From assembly GCF_900110205.1 (NCBI RefSeq), contig NZ_FOCV01000002.1, positions 62,001 through 126,000 of the forward strand: a stretch of 64,000 bases of DNA, in the 5' to 3' direction. Source of the stretch: Rhizobium tibeticum (lineage in GTDB: Bacteria > Pseudomonadota > Alphaproteobacteria > Rhizobiales > Rhizobiaceae). Below, one piece after another: positions 50,354 to 59,150 of the stretch (position 1 is its first letter; every line of letters starts with the position of its first letter). A program made the position numbers and the translations under genes. A model generated the notes under the pieces. That model did no database searches. It worked only from the letters and a program-made list of their open reading frames with translations, and was not told where the DNA came from.

Positions 50354-52140
50354 TGCAAAACAACCGCAACTACTTCATTGCGATCGCTCTCTCCGTGCTG
50401 ATCGTTCTCGGGTGGCAATTCCTCTATATGAATCCGCGCATCGAAGCGCAGCGCAAGGCAGAACTCGCTCAAAAGGCGCAGCAGAAGACCGAACAGATGC
50501 AGACGCCGGCAGCTGGCGGCGCCAATCCGGCCCAACCGAATGGGACGGCTCCGACTGCAACGACGCCCCCGTCCCTGATCGACGCGCTGGCAAAGTCGCC
50601 GCGCGTTACGATCGATACCGCCGCTCTTGCAGGCTCCATCAATCTCGTTGGTGCTCGTCTCGACGACCTGAAGCTCAAGGGCTACCACGAGACCGTCGAC
50701 GACTCGAGCCCGATCATCACGCTGTTCAGCCCGTCTGAAACCAAGGACGGCTATTTTGCAGAACTCGGCTACATCGGCGATGCTGCCACCGGTGCGGTTC
50801 CCGGCCCCACGACGGTCTGGACGGCACCGGAAGGCGCAAAACTGACCGAGAAGACGCCGGTTACGCTCACCTACACCAACGACAAGGGCATCACCTTCGC
50901 CCGCACGATCTCGGTCGATGAGCACTATATGTTCACCGTCACCGACAAGATCACCAACGCCGGCCAGGCGGCAGCTGCATTGTCATCCTATGGCCGCGTC
51001 ACGCGCTACAACAAGCCGGCAGTCGCCTCGACCTACGTTCTGCACGAAGGCTTCATCGGCGTCATCGGCGACAGCCTGATCGAAAGCAAATACGCAGCCG
51101 TCGAGAAGGAAGCGGTCACGCCGGCAACGGCAACTGGTGGCTGGCTCGGCATCACAGACAAGTACTGGGCAGCGACGATCATTCCGCCGCAGCAGACACC
51201 ATACGATGCGCGCTTCACGCACTTCACGGATGGCCAGCCGCGCTTCCAGGCCGACTACAAGCAGAACGCCGTCACGGTGGCACCGGGCCAGTCGCTCGAG
51301 TTGAGGAACCTCGTCTTTGCCGGCGCCAAGGAAGTTCCTGTTATCGACGGCTACGAAAAGACCTATTCGATCCCGAAATTTGATCGGCTCATCGACTGGG
51401 GCTGGTTCTACTTCCTGACGAAGCCGATGTTCAGGCTGATGGACTTCTTCTTCCGCTACTTCGGCAACTTTGGTGTCGCCATCCTGATGACCACCATCGT
51501 CGTCAAGGCGCTGTTCTTCCCACTCGCCAGCAAGCAATACGCTTCGATGGCGAACATGAAGCGCGTGCAGCCGAAGATGGAAGAGCTGAAGGCGAAGTTG
51601 GGCGACGACCGCATGGCTCTGCAGCAGGCAACGATGCAGCTCTACAAGGACGAGAAGATCAATCCGATCGCCGGTTGCTGGCCGATCGCGTTGCAGATCC
51701 CGATCTTCTTCTCGCTCTATAAGGTGATCTACATCACCATCGAGATGCGCCACGCGCCGTTCTTCGGCTGGATCCAGGATCTTTCAGCGCCCGATCCGAC
51801 CTCGTTCATCAACCTTTTCGGCCTGCTGCCGTTTGCGGCGCCGACCTTCCTGCATCTCGGCGTCTGGCCGCTGATCATGGGCGTGACGATGTTCCTGCAG
51901 ATGCGCATGAACCCGACGCCTCCGGATCCGACGCAGGCGATGATCTTCAACTGGATGCCGCTGGTCTTCACGTTCATGCTGGCGAGCTTCCCGGCCGGTC
52001 TGGTCATCTACTGGGCCTGGAACAACACGCTTTCGGTCATCCAGCAGTCGGTGATCATGCGCCGCCACGGCGTGAAGATCGAACTCTTCAGCAATCTGAA
52101 GGGCCTCTTCAAACGAAAGCCGGCACCGACAGAAAAATGA
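50353..52140 (+). CDS. yidC: Membrane protein insertase YidC
   Basis: The about 595-aa protein has the proteobacterial YidC layout. There is an N-terminal membrane anchor (NRNYFIAIALSVLIVLGWQF) and a large periplasmic beta domain (about 40-345). The conserved insertase domain follows, with FFFRYFGNFGVAILMTTIVV, the MKRVQPKMEELKAKLGDDR coiled loop and INPIAGCWPIALQIPIFF. The ATG at 50350 is a 1-codon-longer alternative; AGGA spacing favours 50353. A strong terminator follows. Confidence 0.97.
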   Translation: MQNNRNYFIAIALSVLIVLGWQFLYMNPRIEAQRKAELAQKAQQKTEQMQTPAAGGANPAQPNGTAPTATTPPSLIDALAKSPRVTIDTAALAGSINLVGARLDDLKLKGYHETVDDSSPIITLFSPSETKDGYFAELGYIGDAATGAVPGPTTVWTAPEGAKLTEKTPVTLTYTNDKGITFARTISVDEHYMFTVTDKITNAGQAAAALSSYGRVTRYNKPAVASTYVLHEGFIGVIGDSLIESKYAAVEKEAVTPATATGGWLGITDKYWAATIIPPQQTPYDARFTHFTDGQPRFQADYKQNAVTVAPGQSLELRNLVFAGAKEVPVIDGYEKTYSIPKFDRLIDWGWFYFLTKPMFRLMDFFFRYFGNFGVAILMTTIVVKALFFPLASKQYASMANMKRVQPKMEELKAKLGDDRMALQQATMQLYKDEKINPIAGCWPIALQIPIFFSLYKVIYITIEMRHAPFFGWIQDLSAPDPTSFINLFGLLPFAAPTFLHLGVWPLIMGVTMFLQMRMNPTPPDPTQAMIFNWMPLVFTFMLASFPAGLVIYWAWNNTLSVIQQSVIMRRHGVKIELFSNLKGLFKRKPAPTEK

Positions 52141-52142
52141 CG

Positions 52143-52167
52143 AAAGCCCCGCTTCGGCGGGGCTTTT
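52143..52167 (+). terminator. Rho-independent terminator after yidC
   Basis: AAAGCCCCGC (52143-52152) pairs with GCGGGGCTTT (52157-52166) around a TTCG tetraloop, continuing into TTTT. Confidence 0.92.
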
Positions 52168-52279
52168 CATTTGTGCTGACATCGCCGCCGTGTCCCGGCA
52201 ACTGGCGGACCGGCGGTTGACAAAATCGCCCGAAACCTGAATGCCATAGTCTCACTGGATTTGGACTGGAAAAGGCCGA

Positions 52280-52939
52280 ATGACCGACAACAAGAACGAC
52301 AAGCCGCTCTTCGGGCGCCCCTGGACCTTTATCCGGGGCGTTCCATCCCTGAAATTCCTGCCGCCAGAAGGGCCGCTGGAAGTGGCCTTTGCCGGCCGCT
52401 CGAACGTCGGCAAGTCTTCTTTGATCAACGCGCTCGTCAGTCACAAGGGTCTGGCGCGCACCTCCAATACGCCTGGCCGCACGCAGGAACTCAACTACTT
52501 CGTGCCGGAGGGCTATTCGGGTGAAGGCGGCGACCTGCCGCCGATGGCGCTGGTCGACATGCCGGGCTACGGCTACGCACAGGCGCCGAAAGATCAGGTC
52601 GATGCCTGGACGAAGCTCGTCTTCGACTACCTGCGCGGGCGCGCGACGTTGAAGCGCGTTTACGTGCTGATCGACAGCCGCCACGGAGTGAAGAAGAACG
52701 ACGACGAGGTTCTCGATCTGCTCGACAAGGCGGCCGTCTCTTACCAGATCGTTCTCACCAAGACGGACAAGATCAAGCCGCCGGCGGTGACCAAGCTGCT
52801 CGCGGAGACGACGGAAAAGATCAAGAAGCGGCCAGCCGCTTATCCCGGAGTCATTGCCACGTCATCGGAAAAGAGCGAGGGGCTTGATGACCTGCGCGAG
52901 GCGATCGCACAAACGGTCGGCATCGCCAACTGGAAATGA
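52280..52939 (+). CDS. yihA: Ribosome biogenesis GTPase YihA/EngB
   Basis: The 219-aa protein is a TRAFAC GTPase: G1 [14 protein letters not shown], the [12 protein letters not shown] switch region, G3 [13 protein letters not shown]4 LTKTDK and a C-terminal [11 protein letters not shown]5-like stretch. EngB helps assemble the 50S subunit. A weak ribosome-binding site precedes the ATG. A hairpin lies just after the stop. Confidence 0.94.
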   Translation: MTDNKNDKPLFGRPWTFIRGVPSLKFLPPEGPLEVAFAGRSNVGKSSLINALVSHKGLARTSNTPGRTQELNYFVPEGYSGEGGDLPPMALVDMPGYGYAQAPKDQVDAWTKLVFDYLRGRATLKRVYVLIDSRHGVKKNDDEVLDLLDKAAVSYQIVLTKTDKIKPPAVTKLLAETTEKIKKRPAAYPGVIATSSEKSEGLDDLREAIAQTVGIANWK

Positions 52940-52941
52940 AG

Positions 52942-52971
52942 GAGGCGCCCCGGGGTGGAATTGGGCGCCTC
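52942..52971. terminator. Hairpin after yihA
   Basis: GAGGCGCCC (52942-52950) and GGGCGCCTC (52963-52971) form a perfect 9-bp stem with a 12-nt loop. No T-run follows. It separates yihA from the convergent fasciclin gene and may act in both directions. Confidence 0.5.
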
Positions 52972-52991
52972 TAGAACCTGCCTGAACTTAC

Positions 52992-53549
52992 TTACATCTT
53001 CGGCAGCAGAACCTTGTCAACGACGTGGATGACGCCGTTGGACTGCTTCACGTCGGCGATCGTGACGTGGGCGACATCGCCGTTTTCATCGGTGAGCGTG
53101 ATCTTGCCCATGCTTTCCTTGGCCTTCAGCACGCAGCCGCCGACCGTCTTGATGTCGTGTTCGCCGCCGTCGGCCTTGATCATCTTGGCAACCGTCTTGG
53201 CCATCGCATCAGCGGCGACGACGTGGCAAGTCAGAACTTTCGTCAGCTGGGCCTTGTTCTCAGGCTTCAGCAGCGTATCAACGGTGCCGGCGGGCAATTC
53301 CGCAAAGGCTTCGTTGGTCGGAGCGAAGACGGTGAAAGGTCCCTTGCTTTCCAGCGTCGATACGAGGCCAGCTGCCTTGACGGCAGCAACCAGTGTCGTG
53401 TGATCCTTCGAATTCATCGCATTTTGGACGATGTCCTTCGTCGGATACATGGCAGCGCCGCCGACCATCGGGTTCTTGGCCTGCGCAGCGAAAGCAAATG
53501 CGGAAACGGCAGCAGCAAGCACACTCAAGCGCAGTGCGGACTTCATCAT
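52992..53549 (-). CDS. Secreted fasciclin-domain protein
   Basis: The 185-aa protein has a signal peptide (about residues 1-24) and one FAS1 domain: TTLVAAVKAAGLVSTLESKG, PFTVFAPTNEAFAELPAGTV, LTKVLTCHVVAADAM and a C-terminal VIHVVDKVLLPKM. FAS1 domains mediate adhesion or interaction at the cell surface. Upstream on the same strand lie an anti-sigma gene and an ECF sigma gene. A GGAAC-N17-CGTG element before this gene suggests it belongs to that sigma regulon. Confidence 0.93.
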   Translation of the reverse strand: MMKSALRLSVLAAAVSAFAFAAQAKNPMVGGAAMYPTKDIVQNAMNSKDHTTLVAAVKAAGLVSTLESKGPFTVFAPTNEAFAELPAGTVDTLLKPENKAQLTKVLTCHVVAADAMAKTVAKMIKADGGEHDIKTVGGCVLKAKESMGKITLTDENGDVAHVTIADVKQSNGVIHVVDKVLLPKM

Positions 53550-53575
53550 GATTGTTCTTCTCTAACGTCCGCGCA

Positions 53576-53601
53576 CACGACCGGCCGAATGCCGGCGTTC
53601 C
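53576..53601 (-). promoter_or_regulatory. Candidate ECF-sigma promoter of the fasciclin gene
   Basis: On the minus strand GGAAC (53601-53597) and CGTG (53579-53576) are 17 nt apart, resembling ECF promoters (GGAAC with CGT). The transcription start would fall about 20 nt before the coding start. Confidence 0.42.
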
Positions 53602-53665
53602 GTTGCGGACATGAGGATCTACGAAAGGCTCGCAGAAAGAGTTTCAGTGCGCCTGCTGAGAAACA

Positions 53666-54385
53666 TCAGCGGCGATGCGCCGTGCCGCTCGCCACGATCG
53701 GCCCCGTGACCTGCCCCGTCGGCGACCCGCCAAAGGGTTCGAGGCTAACGGCGAGGGTCGCACCCTCGTCTATACTGCCACGCATATCAGCGGATATGAC
53801 CAACTCGCCTGCCTGATCTGGAGGAAACAGGCCAAGCGATCTTGGCGCGCCGCTTGCCGGAACGAGCCAAAGCTCCAGGGACTTCTCTTCAGGCTTGCCG
53901 GTCGCCACGGGTACGATCTTCAGTTTTCCGCTCCGCCGCTCATAAGAGGCCAAGAGGTTGACCTGGCTGTTGGCGGCGGTCAGCTCAGCCACAAGCGGCG
54001 CGGAAGTCTGCGGCGGAGCGACAACGACGGTCGCAATCGTCAGCGCGCCCACCGTCATCAGCAGCGAGACGAGCGCAAGACAGCGCCAGAAGACGATGGA
54101 GGCCCACAGACCGCGTGCAGGAGCCGCGGCCGCCTCTGGCGAGCCGAACAGCCGCTCTTCGATCCGCTTGAACGTTTCCTGACCGGGGCTGACGACGTCG
54201 TAATCATCGTTGAAAGCGGAGAGGTTGGTCTCCCAGCGGCTGACGATGGCTGCGAATTGTCTATCGCGGCGCATCCGCTCCTCCACGACCCGCCGATCCT
54301 TGAAAGAAAGAACACCAAGAACATACTCACCGGCGAGTACCTCGTCGCGGGAGCGACCTCCCTTGCTCTGATCCGGCGATGTCAT
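53666..54385 (-). CDS. Anti-sigma factor, RskA/ChrR-like
   Basis: The 239-aa protein has an N-terminal cytosolic anti-sigma domain (about 12-90: LAGEYVLGVLSFKDRRVVEE, then RFAAIVSRWETNLSAF-like RQFAAIVSRWETNLSAF), one membrane segment (about 95-118) and a C-terminal periplasmic part with ELWLVPASGAPRSLGLF. The C-terminal region matches the RskA family. A zinc-binding HxxxCxxC motif is not seen. The start overlaps the sigma gene stop by 4 nt (ATGA). It should hold the sigma factor inactive at the membrane until a signal. Confidence 0.88.
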   Translation of the reverse strand: MTSPDQSKGGRSRDEVLAGEYVLGVLSFKDRRVVEERMRRDRQFAAIVSRWETNLSAFNDDYDVVSPGQETFKRIEERLFGSPEAAAAPARGLWASIVFWRCLALVSLLMTVGALTIATVVVAPPQTSAPLVAELTAANSQVNLLASYERRSGKLKIVPVATGKPEEKSLELWLVPASGAPRSLGLFPPDQAGELVISADMRGSIDEGATLAVSLEPFGGSPTGQVTGPIVASGTAHRR

Positions 54386-54921
54386 CGTTCCATGCACCCT
54401 CTCAGTTTCAAAAGGCTGCGACGCAGCCATGTGCGCATCGTGTTCAAAGGGACGCCAAACTGATCGGCCAGTTCCTGATAGCTTTGTCCTTCGACGTAAG
54501 CTTTCTTCACCGCCATTGCCCGATCAGCTTCCAACTCTTCCATGCAGGTGTCAATCCGCCTTCCCTCATCCTTGATCACAGTCTGTATCTCTGGGGAAGG
54601 ATCGTCATCCGCGAGGTCGTATGCGCTGTCCAGTTCGTCGGCGACCGGCTTGCGCGCACGCATGATATCGATCGCCTGATTGCGGGCAATTGCCGCAAGC
54701 CAGGAGGACGGCGTCCCGGAGCCAGCGGCAAAGACGCCGGCGTGTTGCCAGATCTTGACGTAGACTTCCTGCAGCGCCTCCTCGGCCTCGGTCCTGTCTC
54801 TCAAGATACGCAGGCAGATGGAAAGGAGTTTCGGACTCGTCTCGCGATAGAGCGTCGCAAAGGCCTTGCGATCGCCGATCGCAACGAGGCTTATCAAATA
54901 TGCGATTTCGTCGCTGGTCAT
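54382..54921 (-). CDS. ECF sigma factor (SigK-like)
   Basis: The 179-aa protein has sigma region 2 (about 20-85: AFATLYRETSPKLLSICLRI, then EEALQEVYVKIWQHAGVF) and region 4 (about 120-175: EELEADRAMAVKKAYVEGQS, then LADQFGVPLNTMRTWLRRSL). It is a SigK-type ECF factor, paired with the overlapping RskA-like anti-sigma. In Mycobacterium, SigK-RskA controls fasciclin-like proteins; here a fasciclin gene also lies right after. No GGAAC-type promoter was found before the sigma gene itself. It is divergent from argB. Confidence 0.92.
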   Translation of the reverse strand: MTSDEIAYLISLVAIGDRKAFATLYRETSPKLLSICLRILRDRTEAEEALQEVYVKIWQHAGVFAAGSGTPSSWLAAIARNQAIDIMRARKPVADELDSAYDLADDDPSPEIQTVIKDEGRRIDTCMEELEADRAMAVKKAYVEGQSYQELADQFGVPLNTMRTWLRRSLLKLRGCMER

Positions 54922-55055
54922 CCCATGCCTCTTGCCAAACGCCCCGCCTCCTCGAACCCGCTCGCCACCACATACGGAAAACTAATGGGCTCTAGATTAT
55001 TCCATCTGTCAAAAACTTGAGATAAAAGGCCGCGATCAATTCCGCGGGGTATCCC

Positions 55056-55943
55056 ATGAACCAGTCCGAAAGCGAAACCCAGGCACGCCTCCTTGCACAG
55101 GCCCTGCCCTTCATGCAGCGTTACGAAAACAAGACGATCGTCGTGAAATACGGCGGCCATGCCATGGGCAATCCCGAACTCGGCAAGGCTTTCGCGAGCG
55201 ATATCGCACTGCTGAAACAATCGGGTGTCAACCCGATCGTCGTCCATGGCGGCGGACCGCAGATCGGCGCGATGCTGACCAAGATGGGCATCGAATCGAA
55301 ATTCGAAGGCGGGCTGCGCGTCACCGACGCCAAGACGGTCGAGATCGTCGAGATGGTTCTCGCCGGCTCGATCAACAAGGAGATCGTCGCGCTCATCAAC
55401 CAGACCGGTGAATGGGCGATCGGCCTTTGCGGCAAGGACGGCAACATGGTCTTTGCCGAAAAGGCGCAGAAGAAGGTCAAGGATCCGGATTCGAACATCG
55501 AGCGCGTGCTCGACCTCGGCTTCGTCGGTGAGGTGGTCGAAGTGGACCGCACGCTGCTCGACCTGCTTGCCCGCTCCGAGATGATCCCTGTCATCGCTCC
55601 GGTGGCTCCCGGTCGCGACGGGGCAACCTACAACATCAACGCCGACACGTTTGCCGGGGCGATCGCCGGTGCGCTGAATGCCACCCGCCTGCTTTTCCTG
55701 ACGGATGTTCCCGGCGTTCTCGACAAGCAGGGCAACCTGATCAAAGAACTTTCCGTTGCGCAGGCGCACGCGCTTATCGCCGACGGAACGATCTCAGGCG
55801 GCATGATCCCGAAGGTCGAGACCTGCATCGATGCGATCAAGGCAGGCGTCCAGGGCGTCGTCATCCTGAACGGCAAGACGGCCCATTCCGTGCTGCTCGA
55901 GATCTTCACCGAGCATGGCGCCGGAACCCTGATCGTTCCCTAG
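55056..55943 (+). CDS. argB: Acetylglutamate kinase
   Basis: The 295-aa enzyme phosphorylates N-acetylglutamate in arginine synthesis. It shows [39 protein letters not shown], the [20 protein letters not shown] segment, DVPGVLD and [20 protein letters not shown]. The ATG at 55056 is followed by MNQSESETQ. In rhizobia argB usually follows yihA; here the sigma module lies between them. It converges with the PEP-mutase-family gene, 6 nt apart. Confidence 0.96.
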   Translation: MNQSESETQARLLAQALPFMQRYENKTIVVKYGGHAMGNPELGKAFASDIALLKQSGVNPIVVHGGGPQIGAMLTKMGIESKFEGGLRVTDAKTVEIVEMVLAGSINKEIVALINQTGEWAIGLCGKDGNMVFAEKAQKKVKDPDSNIERVLDLGFVGEVVEVDRTLLDLLARSEMIPVIAPVAPGRDGATYNINADTFAGAIAGALNATRLLFLTDVPGVLDKQGNLIKELSVAQAHALIADGTISGGMIPKVETCIDAIKAGVQGVVILNGKTAHSVLLEIFTEHGAGTLIVP

Positions 55944-55949
55944 TCGCAT

Positions 55950-56723
55950 TTAACCCGCGGCGGCATAGACCGCCGCGGCAGCTTCCTTCAGCTTCTCCAT
56001 CATCGCACGATATGGTCCCGGTCCGTAGCTGACGCGAGAAACGCCGAGTCTTGCGAGCGTCTTCACATCCGGCGCCCCCGGCCTCATCATGACGTTGACC
56101 GGCAGTGTTGACGCGCCGCAGATTTTCTCGATCAACACTGGATCAATCAGCCAAGGCACGAAGAAGCCGCTGGCACCGGCTGCAGCGTAAGCCTTGCCGC
56201 GCTCGATTGCTTCGTCGACGAGGCCCGCATGCTTGGATTGGTCGCCTTCGCGCAGGAACAGATCGGTGCGTGCATTGATGAAGAATGCAATGCCACGGCC
56301 GTGCGCCATCTCGCGAATAAAGCGGATGCGGGCAGTCTGCTTATCCACAGGATGCAGCCCCTCTCCGCCAACCACTTGGTCTTCGAAATTGATGCCGACG
56401 GCGCCCGCGTCGATCAGCGTGGCGACATTGGCGGCCGCTCCGGCAGCCTCGGTCGAGTACGCCCCTTCGAAATCGACGGAGAGCGGCAGGTCGTTGACCG
56501 CCGTGATCTGGCGAACCGTGGCTACCAAGGCGTCCAGCGGAATCTTCTCACCATCCCCATAGCCTTGTGCTGCGGCAACCGACCAGCTTCCCGTCGCCAG
56601 CGCTTTGGCCCCAGCCTCGGTCACGGCCTTCGCCGTTCCAGCGTCCCATATGTTGTAAAGGACGACCGGATTGCCCTTTTGGTGCAGCCCGCCGAACGCC
56701 CTTGCTTTTTCAGCCTGGTTCAT
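55950..56723 (-). CDS. Isocitrate lyase/PEP mutase-family protein
   Basis: The 257-aa protein has the PEP mutase/isocitrate lyase-type fold: PVVLYNIWDAGTAKAVTEAG, the metal-binding VDFEGAYS, INFEDQVVGG and AFFINARTDLFLREG. The short length (no added helical domain) and lack of an isocitrate lyase signature Cys suggest an oxaloacetate decarboxylase, 2-methylisocitrate lyase-like or carboxyphosphonate mutase role; which one is undecided. Its start overlaps the ada stop by 4 nt (ATGA), so it is translated with ada, an unusual pairing. Confidence 0.85.
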   Translation of the reverse strand: MNQAEKARAFGGLHQKGNPVVLYNIWDAGTAKAVTEAGAKALATGSWSVAAAQGYGDGEKIPLDALVATVRQITAVNDLPLSVDFEGAYSTEAAGAAANVATLIDAGAVGINFEDQVVGGEGLHPVDKQTARIRFIREMAHGRGIAFFINARTDLFLREGDQSKHAGLVDEAIERGKAYAAAGASGFFVPWLIDPVLIEKICGASTLPVNVMMRPGAPDVKTLARLGVSRVSYGPGPYRAMMEKLKEAAAAVYAAAG

Positions 56724-57814
56724 TGAATTTCCTCCACAAACAGCCTCTTGGGCTTCATCTTATCTTCGTGCCGCAAAAGCCATTGCTTGCGCCAGAGCCC
56801 GCCGCCATAACCGGTCAGCGACCCGTCGGCACCGATCAGCCGGTGGCAGGGGATGACAATCGCCATCTGGTTCGCCCCGTTGGCGCGGCCGACGGCACGC
56901 ACCATCTGCGGGTTCTCCATGCCACGTGCAATGTCGCCGTAGGCGCGTGTCTCGCCAATCGGTATTTCCATCAGCTTCGACCAGACCCGGCGCTCGAAAG
57001 CCGTGCCGAATCCCAGCGCAAGCGGCGTCTGGAACGCCGTGAACCGGCCAGCGAAATAGGCTTTCAGCTCGGCATCGATCTGCTCGATCGCCGGCGTGCG
57101 GCCAGATGCAACCGAGGAGCGCGTCTTGCGCTGCAGCTTCGCCAGTTCTGCTGGCAACGCCTTGCGGTCATGGAACTCGAGAAGATGCAGATGCGTCTGG
57201 TCGGCCACAGCCACCATGGGGCCGAGCGGCGTTTCAATCCAGTCGGCAACCAGAAGATCGCGATTCTGCGACATGACAGGCGCTTTGCCGATCAGCCGCT
57301 GAAATGCGGCGCGGAACCCACTGCCGGACTCATATCCAGCCTCGATCTGAGCATCGATGACCCGCGCGCCGTTCGCCAGTTGTTTTGCCGCCTCGCCGAG
57401 ACGCCGGTAGCGGGCGATATCGAGAAAAGTCATGCCGAGCGACCGCTTGAAAGCCCTCCGTACGGTCGAAGGATCGTAGCCGCGACCGATCAGGTCATCC
57501 TCCGTCCAACGCGCTGCCGGATCGCCGTCGAGTACATTGAGCAGTTCGTCGACGAGCGGCTCCCGGCCCGCCTCTTCCAGCGGTCGGCACCGTTGGCAGG
57601 GTCGGAATCCCGATTGCATGCAAGTGGCGACGGTATCATAGAACAGCGTGTTTTCCCGTTTGGGCTTGCGAGCCGGGCAGGTCAGCCGGCAGAAGATACC
57701 TGTTGTCTTGACGCAGACGTAGGCAAGGCCTTCGTAGGCCGGGCTACGGGCAATCAGCGCATCATAGAGCGCATCGTCACTAGGAAGATCGAAGAGCATG
57801 AGGCGTTCTACCAT
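56720..57814 (-). CDS. ada: Ada: methylphosphotriester/O6-methylguanine methyltransferase and AraC-type activator
   Basis: The 364-aa protein has the three parts of E. coli Ada. The N-terminal zinc domain has C42, C46, C73 and C76 (FCRLTCPARK, RPCQRCRP), offset by four from E. coli C38-C72. An AraC-type HTH follows (about 95-180, DDLIGRGYDPSTVRRAFKRS). The C-terminal methyltransferase has C323 in IPCHRLIG. It repairs methylated DNA in a suicide reaction and activates its own regulon. A second ATG at 57799 is an alternative start. The downstream gene overlaps by 4 nt. Confidence 0.95.
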   Translation of the reverse strand: MVERLMLFDLPSDDALYDALIARSPAYEGLAYVCVKTTGIFCRLTCPARKPKRENTLFYDTVATCMQSGFRPCQRCRPLEEAGREPLVDELLNVLDGDPAARWTEDDLIGRGYDPSTVRRAFKRSLGMTFLDIARYRRLGEAAKQLANGARVIDAQIEAGYESGSGFRAAFQRLIGKAPVMSQNRDLLVADWIETPLGPMVAVADQTHLHLLEFHDRKALPAELAKLQRKTRSSVASGRTPAIEQIDAELKAYFAGRFTAFQTPLALGFGTAFERRVWSKLMEIPIGETRAYGDIARGMENPQMVRAVGRANGANQMAIVIPCHRLIGADGSLTGYGGGLWRKQWLLRHEDKMKPKRLFVEEIQ

Positions 57815-57853
57815 CCCTTGCGGGCCGCGTCCGCCGCAAATCGGGCGTCGATT

Positions 57854-58170
57854 TTATTTTGCGGCATCAATGACGGCTGGTATCGACCGCCTGGGCGAAC
57901 GCGCCGGCAACAGCATTGATTCCTCCTCCGCATCCTGCGGTGCTCCCCAGAAGGCCTCCAGCGTCGGCCAACGTCCGGCGATTGCTGCAAGAGCTGGCGG
58001 ATGATCTCGGCAATTTGCAGCGGCCCGAACTCGGCGTCGATCAAAGTGACCTCATGCCCGGCATCGATCAGCGGACCGCCGATCGAGAGTGGGCCAAGCG
58101 GCGGAAGATGATCATCAGGGATACGGCTGCCGATTGCGGCATGCGGCGGATTTATCAGGGTGATTTTCAC
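57854..58170 (-). pseudogene. Remnant of a B12-binding radical-SAM protein
   Basis: From a GTG at 58170 the minus strand reads VKITLINPPHAAIGSRIPDD, then LPPLGPLSIGGPLIDAGHEV and TLIDAEFGPLQIAEIIRQLL. This is the B12-binding N-terminus of BchE/HpnJ-type radical-SAM enzymes. It holds for about 67 residues and breaks near 57975. In the next frame a protein-like C-terminal segment (LEAFWGAPQDAEEES, then PAVIDAAK) follows to a TAA at 57854. The radical-SAM CxxxCxxC core is absent. I infer a large internal deletion with a frame change. Confidence 0.68.
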
Positions 58171-58332
58171 TTGGCTGTCCCGGGTTGCAGAAGCTGCAGA
58201 ACAGACCCATACCCACACGATGGCAAAATTCAGCGAATCTCGCCTTAAAGTTGAGAACTTCCGAAGGCATTTTTGCGAAGATTTGCGCCGAAAGACTTTG
58301 GCACAGGCCGCAGGCCATGCCATAACGCCCCC

Positions 58333-59040
58333 ATGACCAAGATAGATCGCACGCCAACCAAGGCCGACTTCTCGCATGTGAGCGAGTGGGTTTTCGACCT
58401 CGACAACACGCTCTACCCGCACCATGTCAACCTTTTCGCGCAGATCGACAAGAATATGACGACCTACGTCTCGACGCTGCTGCAGATGGAGCGGGACGAG
58501 GCGCGCAAGCTGCAGAAGCAATACTATCTCGATCATGGCACGACGCTGCAGGGTTTGATGATCCACCACGGCGTCGACCCGAATGACTTCCTCGAGAAGG
58601 CGCATGCGATCGACTATTCGAGCCTGACGGCGCAGCCCGAACTGGGTGCGGCAATCAAGGCCCTTCCGGGTCGCAAGTTCATCTTCACCAACGGCAGCGT
58701 CAAGCATGCCGAGATGGCGGCCGGCGCGCTCGGCATCCTCGAGCATTTCGACGATATCTTCGACATTGTGGCGGCGGACTTTGTGCCGAAGCCAGCGCAG
58801 GCGACCTATGACAAGTTCGCGGCGCTCAAGCGCATCGAGACCGGCAAGGCGGCGATGTTCGAGGACCTGCCCCGCAATCTCAAGGTTCCAAAGACGCTTG
58901 GCATGCAGACCGTCCTGCTGGTGCCGAACAACCTCGAGGATACGGTTGTCGAATGGTGGGAAAAGACCAGCGGCGAGGACGATCACATCGACTTCGTGAC
59001 TGACGATCTTACTGATTTTCTTGCGAAGATTGCCGGCTAG
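58333..59040 (+). CDS. HAD-superfamily pyrimidine 5'-nucleotidase
   Basis: The 235-aa protein has HAD motif I WVFDLDNTLYPH (catalytic Asp pair), motif II FIFTNGS, motif III Lys in AADFVPKP and motif IV MFEDLPRNLKVPKTLG. The DLDNTLYPHHVNLF start and length match bacterial pyrimidine 5'-nucleotidases. It starts at ATG 58333; the frame to 58273 has no support. It precedes the EF-hand gene on the same strand but with a 110-bp gap. Confidence 0.9.
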   Translation: MTKIDRTPTKADFSHVSEWVFDLDNTLYPHHVNLFAQIDKNMTTYVSTLLQMERDEARKLQKQYYLDHGTTLQGLMIHHGVDPNDFLEKAHAIDYSSLTAQPELGAAIKALPGRKFIFTNGSVKHAEMAAGALGILEHFDDIFDIVAADFVPKPAQATYDKFAALKRIETGKAAMFEDLPRNLKVPKTLGMQTVLLVPNNLEDTVVEWWEKTSGEDDHIDFVTDDLTDFLAKIAG

Positions 59041-59150
59041 ATTACCAAAGTTTCATCCAGCTTACCGATCTTTAATTGGGCAGTTTGCCGCACCGGCCCT
59101 ACCCTTTCATCTGTAATCCCCATTAAGATTGCAGATTGAAAGGAATTGAA

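Noticed and set aside
55955..55978. Perfect 9-bp hairpin between argB and the PEP-mutase-family gene
   Set aside because: It falls inside the 3' coding end of the minus-strand gene, an Ala-rich stretch, and has no T-run; not called as a terminator.
56338..56350. DnaA-box-like TTATCCACA
   Set aside because: A single site inside a coding region; similar strings at 62513 and 792 are also isolated, so no origin is indicated.
57855..58986. 392-aa minus-strand frame covering the pseudogene and the HAD gene
   Set aside because: Its first two thirds are antisense to the HAD nucleotidase; only the segment from 58170 on is a genuine gene remnant.
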